Positions 6,221 through 7,643 of a stretch of 7,643 bases of DNA are shown piece after piece. Under the pieces are notes generated by a model. That model saw only the letters and a program-made list of their open reading frames with translations, did no database searches and was not told the origin of the DNA. This DNA is from a bacterium (GTDB lineage: Bacteria; UBA9089; CG2-30-40-21), in assembly GCA_018814245.1 (NCBI GenBank), contig JAHIZN010000269.1, positions 1 to 7,643 on the forward strand, written 5' to 3'. Position 1 is the first letter of the stretch, and each line of letters starts with the position of its first letter. Both the position numbers and the translations under genes were made by a program.

Positions 6221-7391
6221 GAGGTGGTGAGTAGTTACATATCTCGCAAATAATCCTTATCGACTCCCGTACCTCTTCAATCCTGACCCAGCTACGGGCA
6301 TAAACATCCCCTGATTCAAGCACCGTCATCTTGGGGATAATTCTGTCATAGGGCACAAAAGGATTCTGAATACGACAATCTATTTTCTGCCCGCTTGCCC
6401 GTGCAACAAACCCAACAACGCCAAGCTCTAACGCCTTATCAGGAAGAAGTATGCCTGTGTTTACCATTCTTTCGGTCAGGGAAGAGTTTCTGTCAAAGAT
6501 AGTAACAAGCCGCTCAAACTCTTTTGATAACCAGTCCATTTCAGATAAGATTTCATTTTTTCCCTCCTGAGTAAGGTCAATAGCAACGCCCCCGGGTATA
6601 ATCATGTCAATCATAAATCTATGACCAAAGGCTTGATGGTTTGTCCGCAAAAGCCTCTCTTTAAGCCTTGACATCTGGCAGAGCATAAATGCAAATCCAG
6701 CATCATTGGCTATGGCTCCAATATCACCAAGATGGTTTGCTATCCGTTCTTGCTCAAGCATCAATGCCCGAAGCCATAATGCCCTTTCCGGGGGATGGCA
6801 TTCAGACATTGCCTCTGCTGCCCGGCAATAGGTCAGGCAATGGGCAACTGTGGTATCACCAGATACCCGTCCAGCCAGCCTTGCCCCTTGCTCCCAGAGG
6901 AGGGATTCAAACCTCTTTTCTATTCCCTTATGGACATATCCCAGTTTTGCCTCAAGGTTTAGTACATCCTCACCAACAGCCTGAAATCGAAAATGACCCG
7001 GTTCAATGATACCAGCATGAACAGTCCCCACAGGTATCTCATAAACCCCTTCACCCCCTACCGTTATCCATGGATATTTCCCTTTTATTCTTGCGATCCT
7101 TTGCGAGGCATCAAAGGACTTTCTCAAGGGATAGACATTCTCCTGCCAGTCCTCATGCCGTATCCATGGTCTCAAATCAGGATGTCCCACAGCTACAACA
7201 CCCATCAGGCTATTTATTTGCCGTTCAAAACGATAGGCTGAGACAAACTTTTTTGTCAGGCTGGGAAATGTCGGATCCTCTACGGGCATGTATGCCTTGA
7301 CAATCAGATATTCTGTATCCTTCCCATAGCAGGCATATATCCCAAACCCTCTTGCAAATTTCGTCTCATCCGCAGCCCACTCGACAGGCTG
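6147..7391 (-). pseudogene. NuoC/NuoD-like, group 4 hydrogenase-related large subunit, truncated at both ends
   Basis: The open frame runs from just after a TAA (7392-7394) to TGA (6147-6149); the only usable start is ATG 7289. Homology is visible upstream of that ATG (RGFGIYACYGKDTEYLIVKAY), so the ATG is internal. Numbered from it, residues 1-58 are the NuoC/30-kDa-like part (PSLT, FERQINSLMGVVAVGHPDLR, W-x-PLRKSF). Next come VGTVHAGIIEPGHF (88-100), GYVHKGIEKRFE (117-128) and RVSGDTTVAH (141-150), where NiFe enzymes have RxCGIC...H. Homology stops at IICEI (346-350). The last 30 residues are translated repeat DNA. About 130 C-terminal residues, including the second cysteine pair or its replacement, and the N-terminal part of the NuoC domain are missing. 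Intact relatives are membrane-bound proton- or ion-pumping complex subunits. The absent first CxxC resembles the cysteine-lacking 'Ehr' group. Probably non-functional. Confidence 0.75.
6228..6238. repeat. Second copy of a MITE terminal motif at the hydrogenase-like gene break
   Basis: On the - strand the sequence reads GTAACTACTCA, matching GTAACTATTCA at the end of the 3173-3404 element in 10 of 11 positions. It begins 1-2 nt after the last codon with hydrogenase-like homology (ATA, 6240-6242). It may be the surviving tip of a related insertion that cut the gene. The motif is short, so chance cannot be excluded. Confidence 0.35.
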
Positions 7392-7509
7392 TTACGGAAT
7401 AGAAATTTGGCACGAGAAGCATACGGCATATTGTGTCAATCTCAGTAGCAGGTGCTATGTATGGTATGGTGTTGCCACTGATTATCCGTTCCGTAACAGC
7501 CTGTCGAGT
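7379..7509. mobile_element. 131-bp element with perfect 21-bp inverted repeats
   Basis: Left arm 7379-7399 (actcgacaggctgttacgga plus a) is the exact inverse of right arm 7489-7509. The 89-nt centre shows only weak further pairing, for example TGGCAC (7408-7413) near one side and TTGCCA (7472-7477) on the other. No target duplication was found in the flanks (cagccc on the left, ttcata on the right). There is no coding frame that resembles a protein. The element separates a truncated hydrogenase-like gene from the end of a methyltransferase-like gene. It may be a MITE, a fold-back element, or a rearrangement or assembly junction. Confidence 0.6.
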
Positions 7510-7510
7510 T

Positions 7511-7643
7511 TCATAGATTTTTACCTTTCCAGATTTTCCAAAAAGATGGTACGAATCGCGACACCCTTCTTTTATATTCCAGATACTCCTCCCCAAACTT
7601 CGCCTCTACCCCTTTTTCTTCCCCTATCACAACCCAAAAATAA
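7511..7643 (-). CDS. Isoprenylcysteine/phospholipid methyltransferase-like protein, C-terminal part only
   Basis: Reading the - strand in from the right edge gives 43 residues to a TGA at 7511-7513: YFWVVIGEEKGVEAKFGEEY, then LEYKRRVSRFVPSFWKIW, then KGKNL. The pattern I-x-EEK-x-(hydrophobic)-E-x-x-FGEEY-x-x-Y-(R/K)-x-x-V-x-R-F-(I/V)-P is the typical C-terminus of the ICMT/PEMT-like family of small integral-membrane SAM-dependent methyltransferases. The active-site region would lie upstream, outside the window, so substrate and completeness cannot be judged. The stop codon lies one base from the 21-bp inverted repeat. The tail after FVP looks natural in length, so this gene itself may be intact. 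Confidence 0.65.
   Translation of the reverse strand, partial: YFWVVIGEEKGVEAKFGEEYLEYKRRVSRFVPSFWKIWKGKNL

Noticed and set aside
6147..7289. Calling the hydrogenase-like frame an intact 380-residue protein.
   Set aside because: Homology continues upstream of the only ATG, the last 30 residues are repeat DNA, and the conserved C-terminal third is missing.
7366..7596. A 76-codon open frame on the - strand spanning the 21-bp inverted repeats.
   Set aside because: It is out of frame with both the methyltransferase-like and hydrogenase-like fragments, runs through both repeat arms, and shows no recognisable motif.

Overview
The window is 7.6 kb of moderately AT-rich bacterial DNA. It holds five intact genes on the + strand, followed by a damaged, repeat-rich segment with gene remnants on both strands. 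ProRS is of the bacterial long type with an inserted editing domain, and the ferredoxin-ASKHA protein and hydrogenase-like fragment fit an anaerobe with corrinoid/C1 metabolism. Nothing here fixes the phylum. The density of short inverted-repeat elements resembles genomes of uncultivated anaerobes, but that is an impression and not a classification.

Layout. Positions 1-362 hold no gene: a short direct-repeat tract, an imperfect inverted repeat (about 51-145) and a second MITE-like palindromic element (214-340), which also carries the best promoter candidate for proS. proS (363-2075) and a CorA-type metal channel gene (2072-3022, GTG start) overlap by 4 bp and look co-transcribed. The gap 3023-3453 is filled by two unrelated repeats: an inverted repeat containing four degenerate 17-18-nt tandem units (3054-3170), and a 232-bp MITE-like element (3173-3404) with 17-bp perfect ends and a 4-bp TCAT duplication. 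Next come a DUF433 antitoxin (3454-3702) and a DUF5615 PIN-like toxin (3699-4058), overlapping by ATGA, and 20 bp later a 643-residue RACo-like [2Fe-2S]/ASKHA protein (4079-6010).

The right end is the most unusual part. Positions 6037-6220 hold a GxxExxY-family gene collapsed to 28 codons: both protein termini survive, the middle is gone, and inverted 'cgcaaag' repeats flank it. It abuts, on the - strand, a NuoC/NuoD-like (group 4 hydrogenase-related) large-subunit gene that has lost both ends and has no CxxC at the expected N-terminal Ni-ligand position. The upstream side of that fragment ends at a perfect 21-bp inverted repeat (7379-7399 / 7489-7509). Across this repeat lies the C-terminal end of an isoprenylcysteine methyltransferase-like gene, not the missing hydrogenase N-terminus.

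Interpretation: the left two thirds is working gene content (translation, metal uptake, toxin-antitoxin, corrinoid-protein activation), with repeats occupying nearly every gap. The right third is a scar of insertions and deletions. I see no RNA genes, CRISPR array or intact transposase. The most interesting signal is the set of small non-autonomous elements, especially the internally deleted GxxExxY cassette and a shared terminal motif (GTAACTAyTCA) at both 3173 and 6238.
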